Part shown: positions 10,489 to 22,139 of the stretch, piece after piece
Layout of the letters: every line of letters begins with the position of its first letter
Position numbering within the stretch: the first letter of the stretch is position 1
Assembly: GCA_964036155.1 (NCBI GenBank)
Contig: OZ038422.1
Span: 50,429,201 to 50,493,200 of the forward strand
Source of the DNA: Diploscapter coronatus
Lineage: Eukaryota; Nematoda; Chromadorea; Rhabditida; Rhabditidae
Direction of reading: 5' to 3'
DNA: 64,000 bases
Program-made: the position numbers and the translations under genes
The notes under the pieces: generated by a model
What the model was told of the DNA's origin: nothing
The model's database searches: none
The model's input: only the letters and a program-made list of their open reading frames with translations

Positions 10489-13400
10489 ATGTCGTCAGAT
10501 CAGTAAGTTTATTTAAGCCATTATTTATTTTCTTATGGAGTGTTTTGTCCACGTTTCGACCTTTCCTATATAATTACTGCCTGTCTAGGTTTATTATCAA
10601 ATATAAAAATTACAAATTTGCACAGACTTATTTATTTCCTTATCAGAATAAGCATAGACCTTGAGTCACTATCTTAAACTGAACTTTCTTGCGTCATTAT
10701 TATAAAACCTGGAGATAGGTCCTTCTCTGAATAATCATCTAAATTTTGCATTCGTATCGCGATAATGCGTGATTTTTGTCCAGTTTATACGTTATAAACG
10801 CCTTATAATCTAAATAATCTAGCATTTAAGATTGTGCACTCAAGTAATGATTGTTCATTTTTTAGCTATCAAGATGTAAAACTCTTACGTTTTTCATCAG
10901 CCTTTAACTTTCGCGTCAATTAAAAACCCGTTTTTTCCAACTTAATTTTAGGTAATTTGATTAAATTTTTGATGACTTTAGGGCTAGCCTGCAACTTGAA
11001 AGTTGAGATTTGCGTTTTAAAGAAATTCAATACTCTTGATCATAATATAGGTTACAACTCGCCTCTTTACGAGCAAAGTTCAGCCGAAAAATCTTTGATT
11101 CCCAAAATTGTCATTCTACTTAGCGCAAAATTCTCTACAAACCTCAAAACTACTCCCAGTTTTAATGGCGGTGCGCCTATTTTCAAGCACTCGACCAATT
11201 TTATTGATTTTCACCTCGACCTTGAAATGTAAACCTCAACATAGGTCTAAATCCATATATTTTACCTCCGCAATATCCAAATCTTCTACAGTAAAGTTAT
11301 GCCAGAAAAGGTTTGTGTGTTGATAATTTTTTGTCAAAGTTCAAAAATTGCCTGTCAAATAGCCCTGAAGATCGAATCAGGGAATGATGACAATTTGAAA
11401 AGCGAGGGTTCAACTGATTTATCATCAGAGAAATTTGAAAAGAGCGTAAAATTTTTTGCGACTCTAGCGCAAACATACAAAATACAGCCAATAAAATGTA
11501 AATAATTGACGCGAAGTTTGCTCATTTTTACATCATATTCGTAGAAGAGCCGACCCCCACCTAGTGGGGAATAATAAGGCTAGGGGAAAAAATTCGTAAA
11601 AATTGATATTTTTCATCAGGGCTATTCGGAAGTTGAATTTAAAAAATTTCGGAAGCGGAATTCCGAATACCCCTCTTTTTCGTATTTTGCACGATTTAAA
11701 AAATATTTTTTTTCATAAGTTTCAAAATATTTCATGAGTTTTTCGACAAATTTCCTATTGAATAGTCCGAAAGCCTGTTTTTGAAACATAAAATTAAAAA
11801 AAAAATCTATTTTTTCACATGTTTCAATTATTCCCAACTTCTCCAAATATTTGTCTATTCAATTTATCTTTACTGTTTATCCAAAAATTAGAATAAACTT
11901 ATTTTATTTCTCCAGGATGCAGTGCTGTTCTCCTACCGTCGAGCAGGAAATGGCTGCCGACGATTCTCCTATTGTTAACGAAGTCTTCGCTAAGGCGTCC
12001 GAATTACCGACCGGAGCGTAAGTAAAAAATAGGATGTGTGCGTCATAATGCCATTTTTATGACATCATGAAGCAATTTTATCATTATTATTCTGAAAAAA
12101 ACAATTTAATTTTAGAAAAAAGATTTTTGAAGTCAGGGGACGGAAGATTCTGGTCGTGAACGACGATGGAAAGTACCTGGCCACCAACGGACTGTGTTCT
12201 CACTACAATTTCCCACTGGAGACTGGTAGGATTTTTAAGAATACGTAAATCGATTTTTCAAAAATAAAAAATTCTAGGAGTCTACTTCAACGGAAAAATC
12301 CGCTGCCCTCTGCACGGCGCCTGCTTCAACATGAAAACGGGAGATATCGAAGACTATCCGGGATTCGACAGCTTGCATGCGTATGAGGTTGGAAATTTTC
12401 AAGTCTGCCTTATCTAAAAACTAATTTTTAGTCTGACTTACACCTAAGTATCTAGTTTGTTTAATTAAACCTACCAATAATTAAAATTTTAGGTACGACT
12501 TACTTACATAAAATCCTAATTTTCAGGTCAAGAAAGTTGGCGACGACCTTGTGATACACACCACCGAGAAACGGCTCTCTTCCGATCGAAAGACGAAAAA
12601 ACCGCCGAAAGTGAAAATTTGCAACGATCATCCCATTATTGTCGTTGGTTCGGGTATGGAAAAATTTTGCTCCCTTTTTCACAAATCAAGTTTTACCTGA
12701 AAAGTTAAAAAAATACCCGTAAAAATTTGAACAATATTGAAAATTGAAATTTTCAGGCCCGAGCGCTGCAAATTTCGTAGAGCACGCTCGGCTGAACGGC
12801 TTGGTGACTCCGATTACCATCGTTACAGAAGAACTCTACCCGCCTTACGACAGGGTGAAATTGAGCAAGGTAAGAAAATTTTAGTTAGGTTCCAATGTTT
12901 TTATCCCCAAAAATTTCAGGCCCCATCCTCTACCGCTGAGGATCTGATCATGCGAAAAGCCGACTATTTCAATGAGAATGGCATTCAAGTTCAGACACAT
13001 TCGAAGGTGAAATTTAAAATTACGACTTTGAAAAATCCACTCTTAAAAATTCTACTCTCAAAAAATCCAGGTCACCGACATCGACACTAACAGAAGATTC
13101 ATCACCGTCGCGACGTCATCCGGAGAAAGGAGGCAATTACCGTACTCCAAATTGGTGCTCGCGGTTGGCGGCGAAGTGAGAAAACTGACGGTGCCTGGTT
13201 CGGATCTGGGGGTAAATTTTCGAAACTATTTTTGGAAATCCATTCCGTGAATCGACCATATTTCAAATTTCTTTGTGATTTTTTTAAAGTTCACCTAAAT
13301 CAAAATCTTGCTTTCCTATGGATTTTTTTAAGACTTGTCTAAAAACTTCAGAACATCCACTATCTTCGGCGTCTCGAAGAAGCGAATGAAATTTCCAAAT

Positions 13401-14956
13401 CTTCTCCCGGAAAACACGTCGCTATAGTTGGAGCTTCGTTCATTGGTGGGTTCCAATTTCTTGTGCTGTATACCTTCCATTTTATCTTCCTATGCTTTGT
13501 CGTATTATTCTATTTTAGGTATGGAAATAGCATCGTCAATCTACAAAGAAGCAGCCTCGGTCACTGTCATTGCTAACGGAGAAGAGCCTTTGCCTGTGTT
13601 CGGCGTCGACGTCGGTAGGGGTATTCGAAAGGTAATCCTAATTTTTCAAGTTTACCTTTAATTTTCAATTTCAACGTCAAAACCTTCAATTTCAATTTTA
13701 CGTAAAACTGGTCTTCATCAAATTTAACTTCAAAAACCAATTTTAGTAACTCCAACTTTTCCAGAGGTTCGAAGATAAAGGTATCAAATTCGCTCTGAAC
13801 GCTTCTGTGGTTGGTTTGGAAGGTGCTAATGGAAAGGTTGCTGAAGTAAAGTTGGGCAACGGGGAAACCATACAAGCGGATATGGTCATCGCTGGGATTG
13901 GTAATTTGAAATTTGATCCCTCTCCCAGAAAAAAGATCTCTTTCAGGAGTCTTTCCACCTACGGACTTTATTTCGAGAGCCGGAATTCGCACGGACAAAC
14001 GAGGCTTCATTCTGGTCGACAAGAGTTTCAGGGTGAGTTCCAAAAAATTGTACAAAAAGATAAAACGAACATCTGATCGTTTTCATTTCTAAGTAAACTT
14101 TTCAGACGAACGTCGACTTCGTATTCGCGATCGGTGATTCGGTTTCCGCTCCTCTACCGCTTTGGGATATCGAAACGATCAACATTCAGCACTGGCAAAC
14201 CGCGCAGACTCACGGTAAATTAAAATAAATATCCGTCTCAAAATATCGCTACACTGAAAACAGCAACAATCTAGTGAATGTTGCCTGTATGGCTTGGATA
14301 AATTTATCTATAAGTTACAAAAATATGCCATCATTTTGGATGAAAACATAATATTGCTGAAATTGGTACTGATAAATCTATCTTAAAAACTGAATAAGTT
14401 TCAAAATTTAATAGCATTTTCTATGCAAACATTTGGTTGTTCGACTCTTTTATTTAGTTTTTACACTATTTAATAATCTATTATATCGAAGAAAAATCGA
14501 CTATTTGCAGGCCAACTCCTGGGTTACTCTATTGTTGGAAAGCCACACCCGACCCCGATCGTGCCGTTCTTCTGGTCTCTGTTTTTCTTCGAATTCGGTG
14601 TCAGATTTGCGGGATGCTCGGACGGACACGATGAAATTATCACTAAGGGCGACGTCGAGGGCCTAAACTTCGTCCGTTATTATTTGAAGTAAGAGATTTT
14701 GCTTATTATTTAAACATTTTTCACAGTATTGGTGAAGAACGTCAAACTTTTTCCGGGCATATTTTTGATAATTTTATCAAAGTGATTTTTAATGAAAAAT
14801 CAAGGAATCTGTTTAGGTTATTCTTTCAAGAGCTTAATTTCCAGAAACAACCGAGTCGTCGCCGTTTGTACTGCGGGCCAGATGCTCACCGCGATTCAAT
14901 TCCTCGAAATCTTCAAGCGCGATATTGCAGTTACAAGGAACGATGTTGAAAAGTAG
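10489..14956 (+). CDS. AIFM3: AIFM3-type Rieske/flavin oxidoreductase (apoptosis-inducing factor 3 homologue)
   Basis: AIFM3 proteins join a Rieske iron-sulfur domain to an AIF-like FAD/NADH reductase. A 14-nt first coding exon (ATG 10489, MSSDQ) splices in phase to 11916; a start at 11917 (MQCCSP) is the alternative. The Rieske ligands are Cys-x-His (12195-12203) and Cys-x-x-His (12304-12315). The reductase follows with a FAD-binding IIVVGSGPSAANF, a second nucleotide fold VAIVGASFIGMEIAS, and the FAD-closing FVFAIGDSVSAPLP. It ends with the AIFM3-specific C-terminal domain (PIVPFFWSLFF, FVRYYLKNNRVVAVCT, AIQFLEIFKRDIAV). TAG is at 14954-14956, total about 530 residues. All ligands and glycine motifs are intact, so it is probably functional. 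Location cannot be read from sequence. Confidence 0.93.
10503..11915 (+). other. Long first intron of the AIFM3-like gene
   Basis: 1.4 kb between GATCA|GTAAGT and TCTCCAG|GATG. It contains several short ORFs in conflicting frames (10957-11846), which I take as chance. If the gene starts at 11917, this is upstream sequence. Confidence 0.45.
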
Positions 14957-17354
14957 GAATATTTGACTTCTTTTTAATTCCTAAAAATCACCCGAAATAT
15001 CGGTGTTTGATTTTTTTCTCCTCGTGCAAAATCGAACAATACTACTCCCTTCATTTTTGAAACAGAGGTTCAGTTTTTCAAAACGTCAAACCCCATCAAA
15101 TGCCCAATATCTAGGTGACAGGGTTAATGTCTTCATCTTATTTCAGTCGGTTTTAAGGCCCTATCTTTAACTATTAGGCTCGAGATTGAGCTTGTCGGTT
15201 AGATTTGTCAGATGGTGAGAGAAATAGTAAAGAAGAATGAGAAACGACGATTAGAGAAGCCAGAAAATTGATGAGTTACAAGTCAGCTGTACAAGATACA
15301 CACGTTCAGGAGTGACATAGAAATAGTATGGCAAGTTAGGAGAGAAGAAAAGGGGTTAGAGATAAATAGGATTTCCTAGATAAAGATTGATACCCCCTAT
15401 TATATCCCTATATCCTATCTGATCAATTTGTTCTAGTTTTATTACACCGAGCTCTGTAGTTTTTCTCTGAAGGAGATCTTTCTAACGTTTACATAAAGCA
15501 CCATTTTTCATAAAGGATTTGCCTGGCCGAACTTCAAAAATCACTTCCTGATTTGAGAAAAGATTAAAGAATTTTTAGGAAAAAATTAGAGATAAAATTT
15601 CTGTTCAGCACAAATTCTTTGTAGGAAATTTTTTGTTGAACAGAAAGACCGAATCTATCTAACAGAAAACCTAAAAAGAGATCAACAATTGCAGAAAGAG
15701 ATAAAAATTTTCAGGAACCAAGATCACATCTGGATAAGCCTGATCAGCTAAAAAGGATATATGAAATCTCATTTTTAAGAAATGTATGAAATCCTGTGAA
15801 TTCAATTTTTAAACGCCTTCAAATATTATGAATCAGAGTAGTTTTAAATTGAGCATTTTTTTGTAAGAAAAATAGGGTGGGTGACTCTTCACGTAGGATT
15901 TTCATGTGACACAATGTAACGTTTTTGAGAATAGAGTTTTAAATTTCGGAGTAAAATTTTCTAAAATGCACGTAAAGTTGATCATTTTCAATTTAATCGT
16001 TGGACAGTAAAAGTTCCATAACTATCCTAACCTTATCTAACTGATAAATTCAAGCTTATCGTCTATCCTAGAATCTTCTATCCCGATCCACCTTCAATTT
16101 TGTTCTGCACATCTCGTCTCTGTCATTTTTGATCTGATCGGATCTTCTCTTTTCCATTACTCACACATAAATCACCCGCTTTTGAGCTCCAGGCAACTTT
16201 TCATTCTCATTTATTTTCTTCGCCTCTTATATCTTATCACTATTTCACTTATCTCTAATCATATCTTCCTATCTTTTGACTCTCTTTATTTTCTATTATG
16301 TTTAAACTTGTGTCATATGCTCAAATCCATTCTCTTTCTCCTATTGATCTTGCACATTGTGCATCAGGATTTGCACCTAACGGCAATCTACTTTGTATCT
16401 AGAGTTTTGCATATGGTAAATTCGGGTGACGTTATCACATTAACGATAAAAAAAAAAATGCTAACGCCGTTATGACGCCATCTTAAAATTACCTCGATTC
16501 CTTTATATTCAATATTCTGAGGAAGTTCGATAAATTCAAATCTGATTCCATTCTACGATAAAAAATTATTTTTTAACTCTAAATCTGTTTGAATGAATTT
16601 ATTCATGTTTGAAAATGAATTGAGAAGATCATACGTCTTGCAAAGTAGACTTCTTGTCCTCTTCCCGGGTCGAATTTCAATCCGGAAACGCTTTAACTTC
16701 ACGAGACACTTACGTTCGGCGCTTAACACTTTATCAGTTTTCGTTCCAACTTCTAACTGATCAGATCTTCAGAACATTTTCTTTGTTAAGAATTTAGCAG
16801 AATCGTAGATTTTAAATGGACCCCGGAAAATATCTGATTATTAATTCATTGTTTTTATACTCGTATGAAAACTCCTGAAACTTACATAATTTACTCTTGA
16901 AATTTGTTACAACTCATAATTCTATTCCAATTTTGATATTAACTGGTCAGAACGCGAGAGCAATAACTTGATCTAAATTTCATGCTCTTATAAGAATTTT
17001 CGAAACATACATTTCTCCAATATTGATTCCATCAAATTGTGATTTTTCAACTTTCATCTCCCTCGGATATATGAAATCCCCTTCTAATCCCTTACATCTC
17101 TCCCGAGTGATCCTTTTGCTATGATTAATGAGTGTTTTGAGTTGAAATCCCTCAATTTTTGAGGGCGTAGGGTCAACATCGTGATTTTGTCGGTTAGAAA
17201 GAAACAGGGTTGTTCTTGAATTATCGACCTGTGATTATAAATAGGGCCTTAATTTAACACAGATTTTCTACATCATTGCATATCTGATATTTCTTCTAAC
17301 GATAAACCATAGGGTTTTTTTTTCGCAGATTATGAATATTTGAACTTTCAGATT
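14957..17354. other. 2.4-kb intergenic region, no gene recognised
   Basis: AT-rich with purine-rich (15210-15370) and pyrimidine-rich (16030-16300) stretches. GAGAAATAGTA-type motifs occur near 15220 and 15320. A 97-codon plus-strand ORF at 16182-16475 is Leu/Ile/Ser-rich only because of the pyrimidine bias and has no splice or start context. The stretch probably contains the promoter of the 17,355 gene. Confidence 0.45.
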
Positions 17355-20300
17355 ATGGGTGACCGGCTAGCTCAAGTAGAAATCGGACTTGGCACTTCTA
17401 CAAAACCTAAGGTTAAAACGAAACCCGGAAAGGAGAATTACTATGAGTGTTGCGACTTGTGCAGCATTAAATTTGGTGAGTTTTAAAAACGTGTTTCGAA
17501 ATATTCGGTCATAAAATTGATTTATTTTTAATCAATGCGACTGAAATTCAATATTTGCTAACTTTATTGCATGTTAAAGGGTAGAAAATTAAAATATTAA
17601 ATCCGTCTGTTATATTCTTAAAATCTCATTATCTAGCACAAATTGTCATTATCTTTCTCTATCGAAGTATTGAATTCCTGACATCTTTCTTTCCAACCAC
17701 ATTAAACCTCGCATTGAGAGACTGGCATTGACGTCATCATTTTATATCGCTTTTATCTTTCTCTAACTCTCTTCAAATCACACACTCTCTCTTCAGCTTT
17801 ATCTCTTCCTTATATCCTTCACAACTGTTATAGGATTCAAACAAAGGTTTTGCAAAACCCAATAAAATCCCCTCCAAACCTTGAACCCATTTGGCCTAAG
17901 ATAACAAAGCGAAATTTGGATCATAAATTTTAAGAAAATGAGTATTTTAACACTGAATACCAAAAAATATTTTTTAAAAAATCAATATATAAGCTCAATT
18001 CAAATTTCAGGAACCGTATTCTTAGGTCTAGTTGAAGCCACGATATGTATATTAATTTTGATATCAGCAGTTAATCAAATCATATGGAAAAATCGAAGCT
18101 ACTATTGCCAGACCGCGTATGTTAAATATTTTATGTTAATAAAATTTAAGCATAGTGCTAATTTAGCGCCTTACAAGACTGCATCATAGACCAGCTGTAC
18201 CATTTTAATATTCGATTGCTATTTGATTACGTGGTCGTAGTCATGATGGTCGGCATTTTATCATCGGTATGGATATATTTTTAAAATTTTATTCAAGCAT
18301 TTATCTTTCAAATAAAGCAATATTTAATATATTCATATAAAATCAACGTCTGATTATATCTGTATAATTGAATTTAAAATTCTAAATTAAAAATATTGTC
18401 AACTAAAACATATCTTATTGTTAGATAGTATCATTGTCTTCTATATATATACTATAGTTATCTTAAGGTACTATTGTTACTTTAAAATAGTATATTTTAG
18501 ATAATCCTTCTATTTTGTGGCCTACTATCCGATACGTCATGCTTAGTTATTCCTCATATCATCATCCAGGGCATCTTTCTTATATTTTCCATCGGTTATT
18601 TCTTGCTTTACGCGTGGTCCTATGTCTACGGGGATCTATACATGGAGCAGAAACCTTTCGTGGTAGGTTTCAGAAAATTATTATTTGAAATATAAAGATT
18701 ATTCATTAACCCTTTACCACGCAAATAATCTCATAAATGTTTAAAAATGATTATACTTATTGAAGACTCGCATTGCTTAATGCGTTGAAGCAATTTACTC
18801 AAATAAGTTTCAAAAATTATCATAATAAAATAATAGTAACGTAATTTCATTATGAAGTTTCCCCTGGTAAAAAATACTAAAAATAAAAATCTAGCTCCAA
18901 TCCCTCATCGAAAGAATGTGGTTAGCTGCATTATTGCTAGTTTTGGCCGCCCTACAATGCTACCTGTTTAAATCCGTCATTCGATGTAGCAAATATTTGT
19001 CGGTAAGCTAAAAAAATCATTTGAACAAAAATAATTTCATTTTTAACTATATAATAAATTTAGAAAAAAAAGCAAAATGAATTTTTAGACTATCGAAATC
19101 GAAAATCGTCGCCGTGAAAGCGAATTTGAAAGAGTGTCTGAGAAAGTTCGGATGGCGAAGCAGAACGGACTCTGGAGAACGACTAGCTGGGGTGGGGGAA
19201 TCGAAGAGGTACTTCTATTTCAAATTGGAGATTACTCTAAAAATAGAACATTTCCTGGCTTTATATGAAACTAAAGCTGGTCTTCATTTACTTTCTTTAA
19301 AAAATACTATTTTGGAATTATTTTACTTTCAGTACAAAGGACAGTACGACAAGAAGGAGAAGAAGAAAACCAACAAAGGTTTCCATGTCCAATGGGGAAA
19401 ACTGAAGGTCGAAAATGAAGAAAAGGGGGAGACTGAGGAAATCAGTATCCTGAGCATTGGATCTAGCGCCCCTAAGCTTGAAGATTTAGCCGAGAAATTC
19501 TCAAGGAAAGAAAGGAGGAGGTAGGTTATCAAATTTTATATTTACCAGAAACACCTAATCAAAACATAACATTTTCATTCAGAAATCCTATGCTTTTCTG
19601 AAACTTACCAGATTTTCAATCATTTCAATTTAGCAGTGACGAAGATCAACCTCCCATTGCGTGCACGTCATCTAGCGTAATCGAATCCGATGACGTCAAT
19701 GAGCGGCGTCACCATTCGGAATCCTTACGGAAGGAGAAGAAGGCCAGGTCAATTCGAAAGGCCGAATCTGATTGTGGTCAATCTAGCAGCATTTATTCTG
19801 GGCAATATGACGTCTTAGAAGAATTGGAGGTAAGGGTGACCCATGACAGCATCTAAAAAATGATGTCGTCCTGAAATTGTAAACGACATCACCTTTTCAG
19901 CAACCCCCTCGAAAAGGCTCCACCAATGTGATGATCGAAGTCAAGCTCCCGAGCACTTCTCAAGCATCTGACGCTTCGAAAAACCGACGGAAACATTCGA
20001 GGTTTCCAAATATCAACAACTTTTCTGGAAGCCTTGGAAACTTTCAGGAGCAACGAGCGGGAGTTCATCGAAGTGAAAGACAAATCCGATTCTGAGAAAC
20101 GAAGGGGTATTCTGACAGAGGAAAAAATACAACCCCAAAAAGTTGGACAGCATAAAAATTCGAGAAGAAGGTAGACTCTGAGGATTTTCGGAAATTTTTC
20201 AAATTTTCGTTTCAGATCTTCCGAAGAATTCCAAGTTTCCCCTGGCCAGGTTTTGTCAAATTCAACGAATTCCACAACTTCTGGGCATCATCATAGGGGG

Positions 20301-20401
20301 TGTAAGTCTTGAAACTTCAGAAAAATTTGAAAAATAAAAATTCAGCTCGCCACCATGAAAATCTGTTCGTGAAGAAGGTGTCCATCACGACAAACTTGTA
20401 A
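17355..20401 (+). CDS. Four-transmembrane protein with long charged cytoplasmic tail
   Basis: About ten exons in phase from ATG 17355 (three bases after a TTTCAG, a likely trans-splice acceptor) to TAA 20399-20401. A Cys-rich lead (YYECCDLCSIKFG) comes before four hydrophobic segments: TVFLGLVEATICILILISAV, VVVVMMVGILSSIILLFCG, VIPHIIIQGIFLIFSIGYF and LAALLLVLAALQCYLF. The layout is that of small tetraspanning membrane proteins such as the LAPTM/MARVEL type. A tail of roughly 250 residues follows, rich in Lys, Arg, Glu and Ser (KKEKKKTNKGF, SSSIYSGQYDVLEELE, NRRKHSRS). An AATAAA lies at about 20513. I recognise the topology but not a named family. The CDLCS motif before TM1 resembles lysosomal/endosomal four-pass proteins. 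Confidence 0.75.
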
Positions 20402-20574
20402 ATTTTGTTCGCTATTTCTATTTGATACAAATTTTTGATCTCACTTCGCACATATTTTGACGAATATTTGCCACATTTCCGGTGCCTTTATGTGTATATA
20501 TTTTATGCAAAACAATAAAGCAATTTTTGAATTTTATTTAAAAACTAATTTCATTTGAGACAGTTTTTCGAGGA

Positions 20575-21191
20575 TTAGACTTTGATGAGACTGCTGGCGT
20601 CGCTCGTCTGAATTCCGACGTCGAATTTCGAAGACGTCACCTCAAAATAAATGATTCGTCACGAGTGAGAAGTGCTGTTTTAAAAAATCTAATCCAATAA
20701 ATCAACTTTTCGATATATTGAGTCTTTGCTTTCATCCGAAGAACATTACCGTATACCTTGAAGAACTCAATGAGCGGCGTACAGATGCGCGCTGGCACTG
20801 GAGCGAGGTTGACGTCACACTTAAAAATTCTCAAATTAGCACATTTCTCGTTTCACAGTAATTCTTACTCCCTTTCCGCGCGGTGTGCTCATAGCGATGC
20901 TGGAGAGCAACGAGATGTCCAAGTAGACGCCCTGGTAAAGGCGTTCAATTTTTAGATAACGCCTTTTCTACCTTCTCATTGCGACCGATCGTGAATACGA
21001 CTTCGACGACGTTCTCCTCGCCCGCGTCGCGAATCGCTTGAACCACCTTGTTTCCGATCTACAGAAAAAAAAATGTAGAGGGCAGCCTTGCAAAATTCCA
21101 AATCCTCGTCTTGCCCCTCATTGATTTTTACCTCGTCGGAATTCTCGTTGTTCAGTTCGAAGTGCATCGGTTTCTTCTGTTCGCCATCCAT
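20575..21191 (-). CDS. Small intracellular orphan protein
   Basis: Five short exons from ATG 21191 to TAA 20575 give about 112 residues, all joined at phase 0 by introns of about 40-70 nt. The sequence opens MDGEQKKPMHFELNNE and continues with VVQAIRDAGEENVVEVVFTI, GVYLDISLLSSIAMSTPRG, ICTPLIEFFKVTSSKFD and SDASSLIKV. There is no signal peptide, membrane segment or cysteine cluster. Exon coding bias and consistent phase support a real gene, convergent with the four-TM gene (173 bp between stop codons). I do not recognise the family. It could be a fragment if further 5' exons exist, since a possible exon lies at 21242-21339. Confidence 0.6.
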
Positions 21192-21241
21192 CGGGCATGC
21201 AAATTTGGAAATAACGTCAAATTTGAAAATTTTTCAAAATC

Positions 21242-21339
21242 CTATTCCATTTCCCTACTCAACCGCATGACGTCTTCTGAATGTCCAATTCGTGGAAAGA
21301 AGTCAGCCATGAGTTTGCAAGCTTCATCCACCGAACATC
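21242..21339 (-). other. Possible orphan exon or gene fragment
   Basis: Minus-strand segment preceded by an acceptor-like CTAG. It reads CSVDEACKLMADFFPRIG then HSEDVMRLSREME and stops at 21242. It is protein-like but has no clear upstream exon, and its frame cannot be joined to the gene starting at 21191. It could be the last exon of a small gene or a relic. Confidence 0.25.
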
Positions 21340-21885
21340 CTAGTCTCGGTTATGTACAAGAATTCGAGCATAGAGCCGATTACAGACTATTCAAACTTCC
21401 TTAATCTCTTGACGAAATAGCGTGCCTAATGAAGAGAACTAGAGCATTTCCCCTGCGTTCTCAAGCCCCGATGGCCGCCCTTTTCCACATTACTAATATG
21501 TAAATGAACATTGTCATGAGCAAATCGTTCAAAATATTTCATTCTTACATAAAAGTCGAGCGTTCCAAATAGAAATCAGACATGGAAAATGAAATAATCG
21601 GACACCTGGCGATTGAACTTGAATTTCTAGCAGAAGGACTAAATATTTTTAAACCCAAAATAAAAGACCTCCTATCAAATATTTTAAGGGTCTTCTATTT
21701 TAGGCGAAAATTGAAACTCGAAAGAAAAAATATGACCAAGCATTTTCAATGTCATCACAATGTACTTTAGAATTTTTCAAAACTCGAATAGAAAGAAAAA
21801 TCGAATTTTCAAACCGAGTCTAAAAAGATAATATTCTAACAGTTTATCCCGTATTTGCGAATGGATACAGAGAAAGATGAACGGT

Positions 21886-21989
21886 CGTTATTTCACTACG
21901 TTATAAGAGAAATAGTATGTAAAATGGGGGTAGAAAAAATAAATTTCTAGGAAACTACCCCTATCAAAAATAAAGGTAGTGAAATAACG
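21886..21989. repeat. Foldback (MITE-like) element
   Basis: Perfect 14-bp inverted arms (CGTTATTTCACTAC at 21886-21899, complement at 21976-21989) enclose a second inner pair (GGGGTAG near 21926, CTACCCC near 21955) and the motif AGAGAAATAGTATG. It lies between the orphan gene and the USP8 3' end. It looks like a short non-autonomous inverted-repeat element. Confidence 0.5.
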
Positions 21990-22139
21990 GATGGCTGAGA
22001 AATGAAAGAAGCGAGGTTTTATATTATAGGGTAAATTCTAGTTGTTGGTATTCAGAAAAATTGAGAATCTGAGCGAAATTTGGGGGGTAGGTTTTGAATT
22101 TTTGGAGCGATGATGATTGTTGAAATTTTTAAATCCGCC

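Noticed and set aside
10957..11846. Several ORFs of 60-91 codons on both strands
   Set aside because: They lie within the first intron/upstream region of the AIFM3-like gene, overlap each other in conflicting frames and show no domain.
16182..16475. 97-codon plus-strand ORF rich in Leu, Ile and Ser
   Set aside because: Its hydrophobicity comes from a pyrimidine-rich tract. There is no convincing start or neighbouring exon.
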